A stretch of 64,000 nt of DNA. It comes from Flavobacteriaceae bacterium Ga0077528. GTDB lineage: Bacteria > Bacteroidota > Bacteroidia > Flavobacteriales > Flavobacteriaceae. Below the pieces are notes generated by a model. That model saw only the letters and a program-made list of their open reading frames with translations, ran no database searches and was not told where the DNA came from. The stretch's first letter is position 1. The number at the start of each line of letters is the position of its first letter. Shown here one piece after another: positions 35,512 through 44,517 of this stretch. The stretch is taken from contig LNDX01000002.1 in assembly GCA_001464475.1 (NCBI GenBank), forward strand, positions 62,001 to 126,000. The letters are read 5' to 3'. A program made the position numbers and the translations under genes.

Positions 35512-36243
35512 CTAAAGGCCTGAAACGCTTCCGCCTGAAGTTTCTTCTTTGACAATTGTCTTTGGTTTGTTGGTGTATTCAATGGAACTTCCGCTTGATG
35601 CTTTTGCTTTTAACAATACTCTTGGATTAACCTGAGTTGAGCTTCCGCTTGTAGATTGAGATACTACTTCGTTTGCTAAAAGATTTCCTGCTTCAATTTC
35701 GCTTCCGCTTGATGCCTCTGATGTGAATTTTAATGCCTTACCTGATAATGTAATATTGCTTCCGCTAGTAGATTCGCTTGAAATAGTATCGAATTCGGCA
35801 TTGACGTCTATTTCGCTTCCGCTACTTGATTTAACATACATTTTTGAACCTTTTATAACTGATGCGCTAGATAAATTAGAACCACTTGTTGTTTCAAAAC
35901 CCTCAATTACAGGCATTGTAACTCTTACAACTTCTTTCTCAGCACTGTAAATATTTTCATCAGACGAAACAACTAAAATTCCATTTTCAACTTTGGTTGT
36001 GATATGTTTTAGCAAATTTTCATCGGCTTCGACCTCAACTTTTACAACATCACCTTGTTCAACGATAACTTCAATACCTCTATTCACAGAAATCTTAGTA
36101 AATGGTTCTGATATTTTTCGTTGCTCTGTTTGAACGTTTCCGTTTCCTTTAACACCTTCAAATACTTGATTGCATGAAGCAAATAGTATTGCAACAACAG
36201 CCGCTACCAATATTTTTGTACAAAAAACTATAAACTTTATCAT
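35512..36243 (-). CDS. Head-GIN (DUF2807) domain lipoprotein
   Basis: This 243-aa protein has a lipoprotein signal (hydrophobic run AAVVAILFA, lipobox FASC at residues 21-24). The mature part is a DUF2807 right-handed beta-helix with recurring T/S-S-G-S-x-I/L motifs (SGSNLSSASVIKGS, SSGSEIDVNAEFD, TSGSNITLSGKA), seven or more rungs. GIN proteins are thought to be cell-surface adhesins or envelope sensors. It follows the PspC gene after 2 bases and ends the PadR-PspC-GIN operon. Confidence 0.9.
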   Translation of the reverse strand: MIKFIVFCTKILVAAVVAILFASCNQVFEGVKGNGNVQTEQRKISEPFTKISVNRGIEVIVEQGDVVKVEVEADENLLKHITTKVENGILVVSSDENIYSAEKEVVRVTMPVIEGFETTSGSNLSSASVIKGSKMYVKSSSGSEIDVNAEFDTISSESTSGSNITLSGKALKFTSEASSGSEIEAGNLLANEVVSQSTSGSSTQVNPRVLLKAKASSGSSIEYTNKPKTIVKEETSGGSVSGL

Positions 36244-36245
36244 GA

Positions 36246-37991
36246 CTATTTAGTTTTAATGATTATTCCGTCTTTGTTGATTGTTAAACTTCCTTCATCA
36301 TCTTTTCCTGTAGTGGTTTGAATTACTTCTTTACCATTTACTTTTACAGAAACGGTTTTGATGGAATCATTTTCTTCAATTACGCTAATGTCTTCTGTTT
36401 CGCCTTCATTATTTTGAGAATCATCATTTGGACAATTTAAACAATCTAATTCGGTACCTTTTACTTTATATTTATAACCTTCTGGACCATAGTAGTAATC
36501 GAAATCTGCATTGTGTCCGCTTAAATAAGCTTCTACATTTTCGTTTGGATAATAAACAATTCCTTCAGGTAAATAAAGATAAACCTCAACCATTTGACCT
36601 CTGAACTTGTTTTTTGTTTCTGTAGTAAAATAGTTATCTAAAATTAATTCATTACCAACTATTTTGTAGTTGTATTTAATTTTTTGAGCTCTTTGATTGG
36701 CTTCAGCAAACGATTTTCCTTGCGCTAATTTCTCAATTTGAACGTATGGGAAAGCTTTATCCGTTTTTTTCAAATGGATGGTAACATTTGTTGAATGAAT
36801 TACTTCATTTCCAAGTGAATCTTGTACAATTCTATATTCGCTTCTATCTTCAATTCTTTTTGAATAAAAATCATTGTAAGCAAATCTTACTTTTAAAGTA
36901 TCCGTTGCTGCAACAGTCATATTTTGTTTTTCTAATGCTTTTCCTGAATAAGCCAATTGATTAGCTTCACTGATTCCTAAAGAAATTAAAATTCCGATAG
37001 CTATAATCCAAAGAGCTAGCAAACTGTATTTAGCAATATTTCCTATTGATTTTAAATTAGTTACTAATAATTTTAAACCTAAAATTAGAAGAAAAAACAA
37101 TGGAATTCCAGCTGCAAAGAAGAATAATATGCCCTGAGCCCAAATTGGCGTTTCTAATCCGATTGGCGTTTTAATAAACTCAACAATTTTATTATCAGGC
37201 ATTGATGATGAGAACAACATTACTACTGATGTAACTGAAACAACCAACAAAACAATTGAAGAAAAAACAACTATTAATGCTCCCAATACTTTAGCAAAAG
37301 CTCCAAAAACAGATGTAAAAGCACCTCCTAATTTAGAACCTGCTGATTCAGCTCCTGACTTTATATGGTTTCCCATTTTGTCGTAATCTGCATTTTTTAT
37401 TTTATCAGAAACGTTTTCAAACTCTTCTCTAACTTTTTTTTCAATGTTTGAAATGGTTACCGGTTCGCCTGTCATTTCTAATTTTTCAGAAGTTGTAATG
37501 GCTTTTGGAGTTGCAATCCAAAGGATTAAATACACAATTAAAAACCAACCAAAACTTACTAATGCAAAAATTAAGAAAATTATTTTTATCCAAACAGAGT
37601 CAATTCCTGTGTAATGACCTAAACCTGTACAAACACCTGCAATTAAACCTCTATCCTTATCACGGTATAATTTTTTAGTTTTATTTGGAACATAAAATGG
37701 TTCGTTTTTAGAAGCTTCAGCATCATCGTCAATTCGATAATCTTCTGGTTGTCCCATAACGGCAACTACTTGATCAACATCAACATTATTGATAACATGT
37801 TTGTCGCTTTTTTGTCTTTCTGTAAAAAGCTCAGCTACACGCATTTCAATGTCTTTCATGATTTCATCTTTACCTGATGAATTTGAAAGTGAACGTTTTA
37901 TAGCATCAAAATATCTTGATAACTTTTGGTATGCATCTTCATCTATGTGAAAGAATAAACCACCTATATTAATATTTACTGTTTTGTTCAT
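36246..37991 (-). CDS. PspC domain-containing membrane protein
   Basis: The 581-aa protein has an N-terminal cytoplasmic domain (1-90), a PspC domain (about 108-165: KKLYRDKDRGLIAGVCTGLGHYTGIDSVWIKIIFLIFALVSFGWF), more membrane spans (about 225-345), and a C-terminal extracytoplasmic domain. The end is acidic, with two nearby Cys (LDCLNCP). PspC proteins take part in envelope stress responses. It lies 5 bases after the PadR gene and 2 bases before the GIN gene. Confidence 0.92.
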   Translation of the reverse strand: MNKTVNINIGGLFFHIDEDAYQKLSRYFDAIKRSLSNSSGKDEIMKDIEMRVAELFTERQKSDKHVINNVDVDQVVAVMGQPEDYRIDDDAEASKNEPFYVPNKTKKLYRDKDRGLIAGVCTGLGHYTGIDSVWIKIIFLIFALVSFGWFLIVYLILWIATPKAITTSEKLEMTGEPVTISNIEKKVREEFENVSDKIKNADYDKMGNHIKSGAESAGSKLGGAFTSVFGAFAKVLGALIVVFSSIVLLVVSVTSVVMLFSSSMPDNKIVEFIKTPIGLETPIWAQGILFFFAAGIPLFFLLILGLKLLVTNLKSIGNIAKYSLLALWIIAIGILISLGISEANQLAYSGKALEKQNMTVAATDTLKVRFAYNDFYSKRIEDRSEYRIVQDSLGNEVIHSTNVTIHLKKTDKAFPYVQIEKLAQGKSFAEANQRAQKIKYNYKIVGNELILDNYFTTETKNKFRGQMVEVYLYLPEGIVYYPNENVEAYLSGHNADFDYYYGPEGYKYKVKGTELDCLNCPNDDSQNNEGETEDISVIEENDSIKTVSVKVNGKEVIQTTTGKDDEGSLTINKDGIIIKTK

Positions 37992-37996
37992 GATTG

Positions 37997-38326
37997 TTAT
38001 TTTTGATTGGTTATGATGTTTACGGCGTCAGAAAGTTCTGTCCAAGTTCCGTTTAATTCGTTTAAAAATGTTTTTCCTAATTCGGTCAACTCATAATATT
38101 TTCTTGGCGGACCTGATGTTGATTCTTCCCAACGATAGTTGAGTAAACCGTCATTTTTTAATCTTGTCAATAGCGGATAAACTGTTCCCTCTACTACAAG
38201 TAATTTTGCGTTTTTTAAAGTGTCTAGTATTTCAGATGTGTAGGCTTCTTTTTCTTTTAAAACAGATAAGATGCAGAACTCTAAAACACCTTTTCGCATT
38301 TGGGCTTTTGTGTTTTCAATGTTCAT
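37997..38326 (-). CDS. PadR family transcriptional regulator
   Basis: This 109-aa winged-helix protein shows QMRKGVLEFCILSVLKEKEAYTSEILDTL, VVEGTVYPLLTRLKNDGLLNYRWEESTSGPPRKYYELTELGKTFL, the PadR signature with the beta-wing G-P-P-R-K-Y-Y. The C-terminal dimerisation helix is short (PadR-s2 type). It is probably the autoregulated repressor of the PspC-GIN operon that follows. Confidence 0.94.
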   Translation of the reverse strand: MNIENTKAQMRKGVLEFCILSVLKEKEAYTSEILDTLKNAKLLVVEGTVYPLLTRLKNDGLLNYRWEESTSGPPRKYYELTELGKTFLNELNGTWTELSDAVNIITNQK

Positions 38327-38395
38327 AATTCGATTTTGATTTTTTAATTAAACTGTTCATTTTTTTTGATTGATTTTATTGATGATTGAAACTTA

Positions 38396-38851
38396 TTATT
38401 TAAAGAATGGTATTGTTAAAGGATATTTATAACGCTCACCATTAGAAGCTTTTACAGCGGCATATATAATTAGTATAAATTCAAATACTTTTAAAAACAT
38501 AAAAAGAACGAAGGCTACAATTGCAATTCCGATGAAAGTTGTGATTTCTTGATTTCTAAAACTATTGAATTCAATTTCAAAATTACTAAAGGTGCAATTG
38601 GTTCCTATCAAATCTACAAATCCATAAATTAAAAGCGGTAAAGAAATTAAAACTAAAATTAAACTATACATAAAAACGCTTAACTGAAAATTCAAAATTT
38701 GTTTTCCGTTATAGTCTACAAATTCAGAATCATTTTTTTTAGCACTCCATATAATTATAGGAGCAATAAAATTCCCAAATGGAAAAACATATTGAGCAAA
38801 GGAACTCAAATGTGTAACTGATGCAATGGTACGTTCGTTAGTTGGTGTCAT
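38396..38851 (-). CDS. DUF4870 domain-containing membrane protein
   Basis: This 151-aa protein has about four hydrophobic segments. The blocks RTIASVTHLSSFAQYVFPFGNFIAPIIIWSAKKNDSEFVDYNGKQILNFQLSVF and the terminal KASNGERYKYPLTIPFFK are typical of DUF4870 (Tic20-like fold). It lies 69 bases upstream of padR and probably belongs to the same envelope-stress transcript. Confidence 0.9.
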   Translation of the reverse strand: MTPTNERTIASVTHLSSFAQYVFPFGNFIAPIIIWSAKKNDSEFVDYNGKQILNFQLSVFMYSLILVLISLPLLIYGFVDLIGTNCTFSNFEIEFNSFRNQEITTFIGIAIVAFVLFMFLKVFEFILIIYAAVKASNGERYKYPLTIPFFK

Positions 38852-38924
38852 TTTATTTTGATTTTTGATTGATGATTAAAATTTGATTTCAACAATACTA
38901 TAGATAGCTTATTAATTTCTTATA

Positions 38925-38932
38925 CAAAGATA
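38925..38932 (-). promoter_or_regulatory. Promoter -7 box of DUF4870-PadR-PspC-GIN cluster
   Basis: The minus strand reads TATCTTTG, matching TAnnTTTG, 73 bases upstream of the DUF4870 ATG. A box with TATTATGCA and AAGTACTT lies directly upstream of it. Confidence 0.6.
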
Positions 38933-38946
38933 CAACTAAAAAAAGG

Positions 38947-39016
38947 TATTATGCATTACAAAGTACTTAAATTTAACATTTTATTAACATTAGTGTTTTA
39001 GTATGAGTGCATAGTA
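38947..39016. promoter_or_regulatory. Two inverted operator-like boxes in divergent spacer
   Basis: Box 1 is TATTATGCA-N5-AAGTACTT (38947-38968). Box 2, read on the minus strand, is TACTATGCA-N4-TACTAAA (39016 back to 38997). They share TAYTATGCA plus a downstream TACT half and face opposite genes. A PadR-type operator is a plausible reading, by inference. Confidence 0.4.
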
Positions 39017-39049
39017 TTTTTTGTATATTTACAACAAAATCAATACTTC

Positions 39050-39502
39050 ATGGAATTTTCACCTTCAAAATTGAATACTTTTTTATTTTTCAAATTACCT
39101 TCTGCATTTTGGTGTGGAGTAAGAACAAAATACATTTCACCTGAAAAATGTGTTGCGACAGTAAAACACCGATGGTTTAATCAGAATCCGTTTAATTCAA
39201 TGTATTTTGCGGTTCAAGCTATGGCAGCAGAGCTTACTACTGGTGCTTTAGTTATGTATCAAATAAAAAAAAGCGGTAAAAATATTTCGATGTTAGTTGC
39301 CAATAACAAAGGAAATTTTACAAAGAAAGCAAAAGGAAGAATAACATTTACTTGCAATGATGGCACTATAATTGAAGATGCTATCAAGAAAACCATAGCA
39401 ACTGGTGAAGGACAAACACTTTGGCTAAAATCAATTGGTGTTGATGAAAAAGGTGACCAAGTTTCTGAAATGGATTTCGAATGGAGTGTTCGTGTGAAAT
39501 AA
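39050..39502 (+). CDS. DUF4442 domain protein (hotdog fold)
   Basis: This 150-aa protein shows LPSAFWCGVRTKYISPEKCVATVKHRWFNQNPFNSMYFAVQAMAAELTTGAL, a DUF4442/YiiD C-terminal type hotdog sequence. The N-P-F-x-S-x-Y-x-x-x-Q-x-x-A helix corresponds to the central hotdog helix. Relatives are acyl-CoA thioesterase-like; no substrate is known. A TATATTTA box lies 19 bases upstream. The gene is divergent from the PspC cluster. Confidence 0.85.
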   Translation: MEFSPSKLNTFLFFKLPSAFWCGVRTKYISPEKCVATVKHRWFNQNPFNSMYFAVQAMAAELTTGALVMYQIKKSGKNISMLVANNKGNFTKKAKGRITFTCNDGTIIEDAIKKTIATGEGQTLWLKSIGVDEKGDQVSEMDFEWSVRVK

Positions 39503-39568
39503 TTATGATAGATTTTATAATTCTATTAACATTGCTTTTTATAAATTTGACATCAAATTAAATACCTA

Positions 39569-40402
39569 ATGAAAAAAACAATCTTCCTTACCTTATTATT
39601 GATAACTACTCTCTCCTATTCTCAAAAGAAAGAAAAAGTAAAAGGTTCAAAAATTGTAACTACAGAAATAAAAAAAATAGAGCCTTTTGAAGCTATAGAA
39701 GTTTTAGATAACATCGAAGTTTTTATTGTAAAAGGGACTGAATGTGGATTAGAAATTGAAGCCGACGATAATTTACATGATGCTATTGATATTGTTTTAA
39801 ATGGTTCAACTTTAAAATTATCAACTTTAAAAAATGCTTTTGGTTATAAAAAATTAAGTGTTAGAATTACTTATACAGATACTTTTAAATCAATAATTAC
39901 TAGAAATGAATCAAGTGTAACAGCACTAGCTGATATTGAACTAGAAAATATTACTCTTAAAAGTTATGACGAATCCAAATTGTTCATCAATTCAAAAGCG
40001 AAGAATTTTACTTTAATCATGGATGATAAATCTAAGATTGAATTGAATTCAAAAGCGGATAAATCTTCGATAACGTTGAGTAAAAACGCTAAACTAAAAG
40101 CTTTAATCACTTCAAAAGATTTAACTTTTGATATGTATCAAAAAACGGATGCAGTTGTAGAGGGAGATGTTGACGATTTAAAACTTCGACTAGATAATAA
40201 TGCAACATTTGATGGGAAAAAATTAACTTCAAAAAATGTTTCCGTTATATCGGAATCATACACTAATGTTAGTGTTTTATGTACTTCAAATATAATTATA
40301 GAAGCATCAGGAAAATCGGAAATAGATTTGTATGGAGATCAAAAAGTAGAATTAAAACGATTTGTTGATAGCGCTATTTTAAAGAAAAAACCAACAAAAT
40401 AA
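39569..40402 (+). CDS. Secreted GIN (DUF2807) domain protein
   Basis: This 277-aa protein has a signal peptide (IFLTLLLITTLSYSQ, cleavage after YSQ). The mature part has the DUF2807 start KKIEPFEAIEVLDNIEVFIVKGTECGLEIEADDNL, followed by beta-helix rungs with alternating hydrophobic residues. It differs from the first GIN protein in having charged D/E/K-rich turns instead of Ser-Gly turns. It may be co-transcribed with the DUF4442 gene, 66 bases upstream. Confidence 0.88.
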   Translation: MKKTIFLTLLLITTLSYSQKKEKVKGSKIVTTEIKKIEPFEAIEVLDNIEVFIVKGTECGLEIEADDNLHDAIDIVLNGSTLKLSTLKNAFGYKKLSVRITYTDTFKSIITRNESSVTALADIELENITLKSYDESKLFINSKAKNFTLIMDDKSKIELNSKADKSSITLSKNAKLKALITSKDLTFDMYQKTDAVVEGDVDDLKLRLDNNATFDGKKLTSKNVSVISESYTNVSVLCTSNIIIEASGKSEIDLYGDQKVELKRFVDSAILKKKPTK

Positions 40403-40430
40403 ATTTTTATAAAAAATAGTTTTCAAAATC

Positions 40431-40460
40431 TTTGTAAACTTGAATATTGTTATATATTTG
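40431..40460 (+). promoter_or_regulatory. Promoter of tRNA-Pro
   Basis: TTTG (40431-40434) and TATATTTG (40453-40460) are separated by 18 bases, a full match to the Bacteroidota promoter pattern, 23 bases upstream of the mature tRNA. Confidence 0.8.
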
Positions 40461-40483
40461 CACTCGGAATTTATAACAAATTT

Positions 40484-40558
40484 CGGGGTGTAGCGTAGCC
40501 CGGTTATCGCGCCTGCTTTGGGAGCAGGAGGCCGCAGGTTCGAATCCTGCCACCCCGA
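40484..40558 (+). tRNA. tRNA-Pro (TGG anticodon)
   Basis: The 75-base cloverleaf has acceptor arms CGGGGTG and CACCCCG, D-arm GCG...CGC, anticodon stem CCTGC/GCAGG with loop TTTGGGA (anticodon TGG), a 5-base variable loop, T-arm GCAGG-TTCGAAT-CCTGC and discriminator A. CCA is not encoded. A promoter lies before it and a terminator after it. Confidence 0.97.
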
Positions 40559-40560
40559 CA

Positions 40561-40597
40561 AAAAGCTGAACTTTTATTAGTTCGGCTTTTTTTATTT
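40561..40597 (+). terminator. Terminator of tRNA-Pro
   Basis: AAAAGCTGAACT (40561-40572) and AGTTCGGCTTTT (40579-40590) form a 12-bp stem with one wobble, followed by more T residues. Confidence 0.85.
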
Positions 40598-40669
40598 TCA
40601 ATAATTAAAATTTATAATAAAATAGTTTTTTGTCAACTACTTTACATTAAAATATTTTAAGAAAAACTT

Positions 40670-40677
40670 ACCTTTGC
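40670..40677 (+). promoter_or_regulatory. Promoter -7 box of trxB
   Basis: TACCTTTG matches TAnnTTTG, 22 bases upstream of the trxB ATG. Confidence 0.65.
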
Positions 40678-40699
40678 ATTTCATAAAAACAAACTAGTT

Positions 40700-41647
40700 A
40701 TGTCTGATACAATAGAAAAAGTAAAATGTCTTATAATAGGTTCTGGTCCTGCTGGTTATACAGCGGCAATTTATGCAGCTAGAGCTAATATGAATCCGGT
40801 TCTTTATCAAGGAACACAACCTGGTGGACAATTAACCACTACCAATGAAGTAGAAAACTGGCCAGGAAATCCTGAAGGAATTACTGGACCACAAATGATG
40901 ATTGGTATTGAAGAACAAGCCAAACGTTTTGGTACTGATGTTCGTGATGGTTGGGCTACAAAAGTAGATTTCTCTGGAGATATTCATAAAGTGTGGATTA
41001 ATGACACTAAAGAAATTCACTGCGAAACGGTAATTATTTCAACTGGTGCAACGGCAAAATATTTAGGTTTACCATCTGAACAACATTATTTGAATATGGG
41101 TGGCGGAGTTTCTGCTTGTGCGGTTTGCGACGGATTTTTCTACAGAAACCAAGAAGTTGTAATTGTTGGTGCAGGAGATTCTGCTTGTGAAGAAGCACAT
41201 TATTTATCTAAACTTTGTAAAAAAGTTACAATGTTGGTGAGAAGTGAGAAATTTAGAGCTTCTAAAATCATGGAACAACGCGTTAGAAATACTGAGAATA
41301 TCACAATTTTAATGAACCACGATACGGTTGAAGTTCTTGGTGATGGTCAAGTTGTTACTAGCGTAAAAGCTTTGAACAAAACTACAAACGAAGAAATTGA
41401 AATTCCTGCAACTGGATTTTTCGTAGCCATTGGTCACAAACCAAACACTGATATTTTTAAAGACTATTTAACATTAGACGAAACAGGTTATATTGTAAAT
41501 ATTCCTGGAACTTCTAAAACGAATGTTGCTGGAGTTTTTGTTGGTGGTGATGCTGCTGACCACGTTTACAGACAAGCTATTACCGCTGCTGGAACTGGTT
41601 GTATGGCGGCTTTGGATGCTGAAAGATATTTAGCTGCAAAGGAGTAA
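40700..41647 (+). CDS. trxB: Thioredoxin-disulfide reductase
   Basis: TrxB uses NADPH and FAD to reduce thioredoxin. The 315-aa protein has the FAD loop GSGPAGYTAAIYAARA (about 13-28), the redox pair CAVC (in SACAVCDGFF, about 141-144), the NADPH loop GAGDSACEEAHYLS, and the C-terminal FAD block GVFVGGDAADHVYRQAITAAGTGCMAALDAERYL. All catalytic parts are intact. It is monocistronic. Confidence 0.97.
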   Translation: MSDTIEKVKCLIIGSGPAGYTAAIYAARANMNPVLYQGTQPGGQLTTTNEVENWPGNPEGITGPQMMIGIEEQAKRFGTDVRDGWATKVDFSGDIHKVWINDTKEIHCETVIISTGATAKYLGLPSEQHYLNMGGGVSACAVCDGFFYRNQEVVIVGAGDSACEEAHYLSKLCKKVTMLVRSEKFRASKIMEQRVRNTENITILMNHDTVEVLGDGQVVTSVKALNKTTNEEIEIPATGFFVAIGHKPNTDIFKDYLTLDETGYIVNIPGTSKTNVAGVFVGGDAADHVYRQAITAAGTGCMAALDAERYLAAKE

Positions 41648-41652
41648 TTTTT

Positions 41653-41706
41653 TCACACGAATTTCACGAATTTTCACGAATTCTTTAAACATAGATTTCA
41701 CGAATT
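41653..41706. repeat. CACGAATT repeat cluster
   Basis: Four units of CACGAATT or TTCACGAATT occur downstream of trxB, similar to the cluster at 35331. The spacer 41648-42015 holds this cluster, copy 3 of the structured element and the rho terminator, but no gene. Confidence 0.75.
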
Positions 41707-41792
41707 ACAAAAGCTGTTTCTTTATTGGAATGGCTTTTTTATTTGGAAAAATTTCTTGTGAAAACTGAATTTAGTGTTTAAAGTTTATTAAA

Positions 41793-41942
41793 TAGCCCTG
41801 ATAGTAATGAAAATCATTTCTTTTGTTGCCAGAGGTGTCACATTGAGCTTGTCGAAATGCTCTCGAAGGCAACAAAAGAAATGATTGTAATGAATAGCAG
41901 GAACACGGAAACCAAAAACTACCTAGCCTTTCGCTACTGATA
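41793..41942 (+). repeat. Dispersed structured element TAGCCCTGAT, copy 3, with long hairpin and nested repeat
   Basis: It starts TAGCCCTGAT (41793-41802). A perfect 19-bp stem (41812-41830 with 41868-41886) encloses a 37-base loop holding an inverted copy of the TTCGAC...TGTGAC repeat. Then come AATAGCAGGAAC (41893-41904) and TCGCTACTGAT (41931-41941), which can pair with TAGTA after the start. The upstream flank CTTGTGAAAACTGAATTTAG also matches copy 2. Confidence 0.5.
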
Positions 41943-41963
41943 TTTATCAGCACAAGTCCTAAA

Positions 41964-41993
41964 AATAAAAAAACCGAACATTGCTGCTCGGTT
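41964..41993 (-). terminator. Terminator of rho
   Basis: AACCGA (41972-41977) and TCGGTT (41988-41993) form a stem with a 10-base loop. On the minus strand it runs into TTTTTTTATTTTT. Confidence 0.75.
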
Positions 41994-42015
41994 ATTACAT
42001 ATTGAATAATTGAAA

Positions 42016-43764
42016 TTAATCATTCATAGAAATTAAAAACTCTTCGTTATTTCTAGTTTTCTTGATTTTATCGTTTATGGTATCCATGGCTTCTACTGGG
42101 TTCATGTCGGCTAGGAATTTACGTAGAATCCACATGCGTTTTAATGTGTTTTCGTCTAGTAATAAATCGTCGCGACGTGTACTTGATGACGTTAAATCGA
42201 TGGCTGGGAAAATTCTACGATTAGCAATTTTTCTGTCTAATTGTAATTCCATATTTCCAGTTCCTTTGAATTCTTCGAAGATTACTTCGTCCATTTTTGA
42301 ACCGGTTTCTGTTAAAGCCGTTGCGATGATACTAAGTGAACCACCGTTTTCTACATTACGAGCAGCTCCGAAGAAACGTTTTGGTTTTTGCAATGCATTG
42401 GCGTCAACTCCACCTGAAAGTACTTTTCCTGATGCAGGTTGAACCGTATTATAAGCTCTTGCCAAACGTGTAATCGAATCTAAAAGAATCACTACATCGT
42501 GACCACATTCTACCAAACGTTTTGATTTTTCAAGAACAATATTGGCAATTTTAACGTGTTCCATTGGTTCACGATCGAAGGTTGATGCAATAACTTCTCC
42601 ACGAACACTACGTTGCATATCGGTTACCTCTTCTGGACGTTCGTCTATCAATAAAACAATTAAATAAACCTCTGGATGATTAGCAGCAATGGCATTAGCA
42701 ATGTCTTTTAACAACATTGTTTTACCTGTTTTTGGTTGTGCCACAATCATTCCACGTTGGCCTTTTCCTATTGGTGAGAATAAATCGATTATTCTTGTAG
42801 AAGTGCTGGCTTGTCTGTCGGCAATTCTGAATTTTTCTTGTGGAAATATTGGTGTTAAATGATCAAACGAAACTCTATCGCGAACCACTTGCGGATCGTG
42901 ACCATTTATTTTTAAAACTCTTACTAATGGGAAAAACTTTTCGCCTTCTTTTGGAGGACGTACAACTCCTTTTACAGTATCACCGGTTTTTAATCCGAAC
43001 AAACGAATTTGTGATGTTGAAAGATAAATATCATCTGGTGAAGCCAAGTAATTATAATCTGATGAACGTAAAAATCCATATCCATCAGGCATCATTTCTA
43101 AAACGCCTTCACTTTCAATAATTCCGTCAAATTCGTAATCGGCATCGCGGAAGTTGGGTTTGTTTTTATTCTTGAAATTAGGGTTTTGATTCGGATTCTG
43201 ATTTGGATTTCCGTTACCATTACCGTTTTGATTTGGATTCTGGTTTGGGTTTTGATTCGGATTTTGGTTTTTATGCTTCTGATTCGGATTTTGATGTTTT
43301 ACAGGAGCATTTTCTGTAGCTTCTTGAGTTCCTTCGGTTGAAGTTTCTTCTTCTTTTGGAGTACTTTCTGCTGTATTTTCCTCTGATGTAACCTTGGCTG
43401 GTTTAACAAATTTAGTTTTCTTTTGAAATTTTTCTGGTTTAGAAGTAACTTCTTTTACTGGAGCGACTTCTTCCTGAACTGAAGGTTCTACTTGTTCAAC
43501 AGGAGTTTCAGAAAATAAGTCTTTCGATTTTTTTTCAATTTTCGGTGAAGCATCAGGAGCGATTCTAGCTCTTTTTGGTTTTTCTTCTTTTGGCGCAGCT
43601 ACTTTTTCCTGAGAATTATCAGATGAAGTCGCGGCTTGATGTTGTAAGATTTGCTCAATAAGCGCTTCTTTTTTTACACCGTTAAATTTTATGGTTTTGG
43701 CCAATTTGGCAATTTCTTGAAGTTCAGATAACTTCATTCCTTTTAATGCAGAACTATCAAACAT
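42016..43764 (-). CDS. rho: Transcription termination factor Rho with Asn/Gln-rich insert
   Basis: Rho is a hexameric RNA helicase that ends transcription. The 582-aa protein has the N-terminal Rho_N helix bundle (1-45), then a Lys/Glu/Pro-rich and Asn/Gln-rich insert (about 50-210, with tandem NPNQ repeats), the cold-shock RNA-binding domain ([23 protein letters not shown]) and the ATPase core ([40 protein letters not shown]). The insert makes it about 160 residues longer than E. coli Rho. Such inserts are known in Bacteroidota. Confidence 0.96.
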   Translation of the reverse strand: MFDSSALKGMKLSELQEIAKLAKTIKFNGVKKEALIEQILQHQAATSSDNSQEKVAAPKEEKPKRARIAPDASPKIEKKSKDLFSETPVEQVEPSVQEEVAPVKEVTSKPEKFQKKTKFVKPAKVTSEENTAESTPKEEETSTEGTQEATENAPVKHQNPNQKHKNQNPNQNPNQNPNQNGNGNGNPNQNPNQNPNFKNKNKPNFRDADYEFDGIIESEGVLEMMPDGYGFLRSSDYNYLASPDDIYLSTSQIRLFGLKTGDTVKGVVRPPKEGEKFFPLVRVLKINGHDPQVVRDRVSFDHLTPIFPQEKFRIADRQASTSTRIIDLFSPIGKGQRGMIVAQPKTGKTMLLKDIANAIAANHPEVYLIVLLIDERPEEVTDMQRSVRGEVIASTFDREPMEHVKIANIVLEKSKRLVECGHDVVILLDSITRLARAYNTVQPASGKVLSGGVDANALQKPKRFFGAARNVENGGSLSIIATALTETGSKMDEVIFEEFKGTGNMELQLDRKIANRRIFPAIDLTSSSTRRDDLLLDENTLKRMWILRKFLADMNPVEAMDTINDKIKKTRNNEEFLISMND

Positions 43765-43921
43765 AAATGTTTATATATATTTTAATGGATTGAATGACAA
43801 TACAAAATGTGTGGTGATTTTTTTTATTGGAACATCCGTGTTTTTGAAGTACTTACGGATTTGTTATGCAATAATACGAATAATTTTCTATCAAGCAATA
43901 GTTTTTTAAAAAAAGAAAATA

Positions 43922-43929
43922 TATTTTTG
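43922..43929 (+). promoter_or_regulatory. Promoter -7 box of DUF4293 gene
   Basis: TATTTTTG matches TAnnTTTG, 18 bases upstream of the ATG at 43948. Confidence 0.6.
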
Positions 43930-43947
43930 CGTTATAAATAAGTAATA

Positions 43948-44361
43948 ATGTTACAAAGAATTCAAACCGTTTATTTAGCTATTGTATTCATTCTTGTAGG
44001 AGTGCTTCCATTTGTGTTTCCGCTTTGGAAATTTGAAGATGGAAAAGAATTCTATTTTATGAGTAAAATGCTATACCAAGTTTTGTTTGGATTGAGTACA
44101 GCTCTAACTGTTTTGAGTATAATATCGTTTAAGAAAAGACAACAACAATTTGTTTTTAACAGATTGAATATGATATTAAATTTAATTTTATTAGGATTAT
44201 TTGTTTATCGTTCACTAAATTTATCTGGAGAAACTCCTGTAGTTTCTGAGAAAGGTATTGGGATGTTTCTACCTATCATTTCTATCGTTATGCTGGTTTT
44301 GGCCAACAAAGCCATCAAGAAGGATGAAGATCTCGTAAAATCTGTTGACCGATTGAGATAA
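43948..44361 (+). CDS. DUF4293 family membrane protein
   Basis: This 137-aa protein has four membrane spans (about 7-27, 45-63, 70-88 and 105-121). It starts MLQRIQTVYLAIVFILVGVLPFVFPLW, the typical DUF4293 opening found in Bacteroidota next to rho. The function is unknown. It is divergent from rho and followed by its own terminator. Confidence 0.9.
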   Translation: MLQRIQTVYLAIVFILVGVLPFVFPLWKFEDGKEFYFMSKMLYQVLFGLSTALTVLSIISFKKRQQQFVFNRLNMILNLILLGLFVYRSLNLSGETPVVSEKGIGMFLPIISIVMLVLANKAIKKDEDLVKSVDRLR

Positions 44362-44390
44362 ACCTATAAACTTAGTTTATTAGTGCGAAG

Positions 44391-44449
44391 AAAATCCTGA
44401 ACGAAAGTTTGGGATTTTTTTGGTTTAATCTGAACTTGTTTCAGATTCT
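44391..44449 (+). terminator. Terminator plus palindrome after DUF4293 (composite element, copy 2)
   Basis: AAAATCCTGAAC (44391-44402) and GTTTGGGATTTT (44407-44418) form the stem, followed by a T-run. The palindrome AATCTGAACTTGTTTCAGATT (44427-44447) follows directly. The same arrangement follows the GIN gene at 35432-35482. Confidence 0.75.
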
Positions 44450-44517
44450 AAAATATATAAACTACATACAGATAAACGTGTATTTATTACTAAATTCTAA
44501 ATATTGCAAAAAGGCTA

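Noticed and set aside
39050..40402. DUF4442 and the second GIN gene as part of a mobile island
   Set aside because: Composition and promoters look like the neighbours, and there are no integrase genes, repeats or tRNA-end duplication at tRNA-Pro.
43134..43299. Asn/Gln-coding DNA repeats in rho as a separate repeat element
   Set aside because: They stay in frame and belong to the Rho insert; they are coding low complexity.
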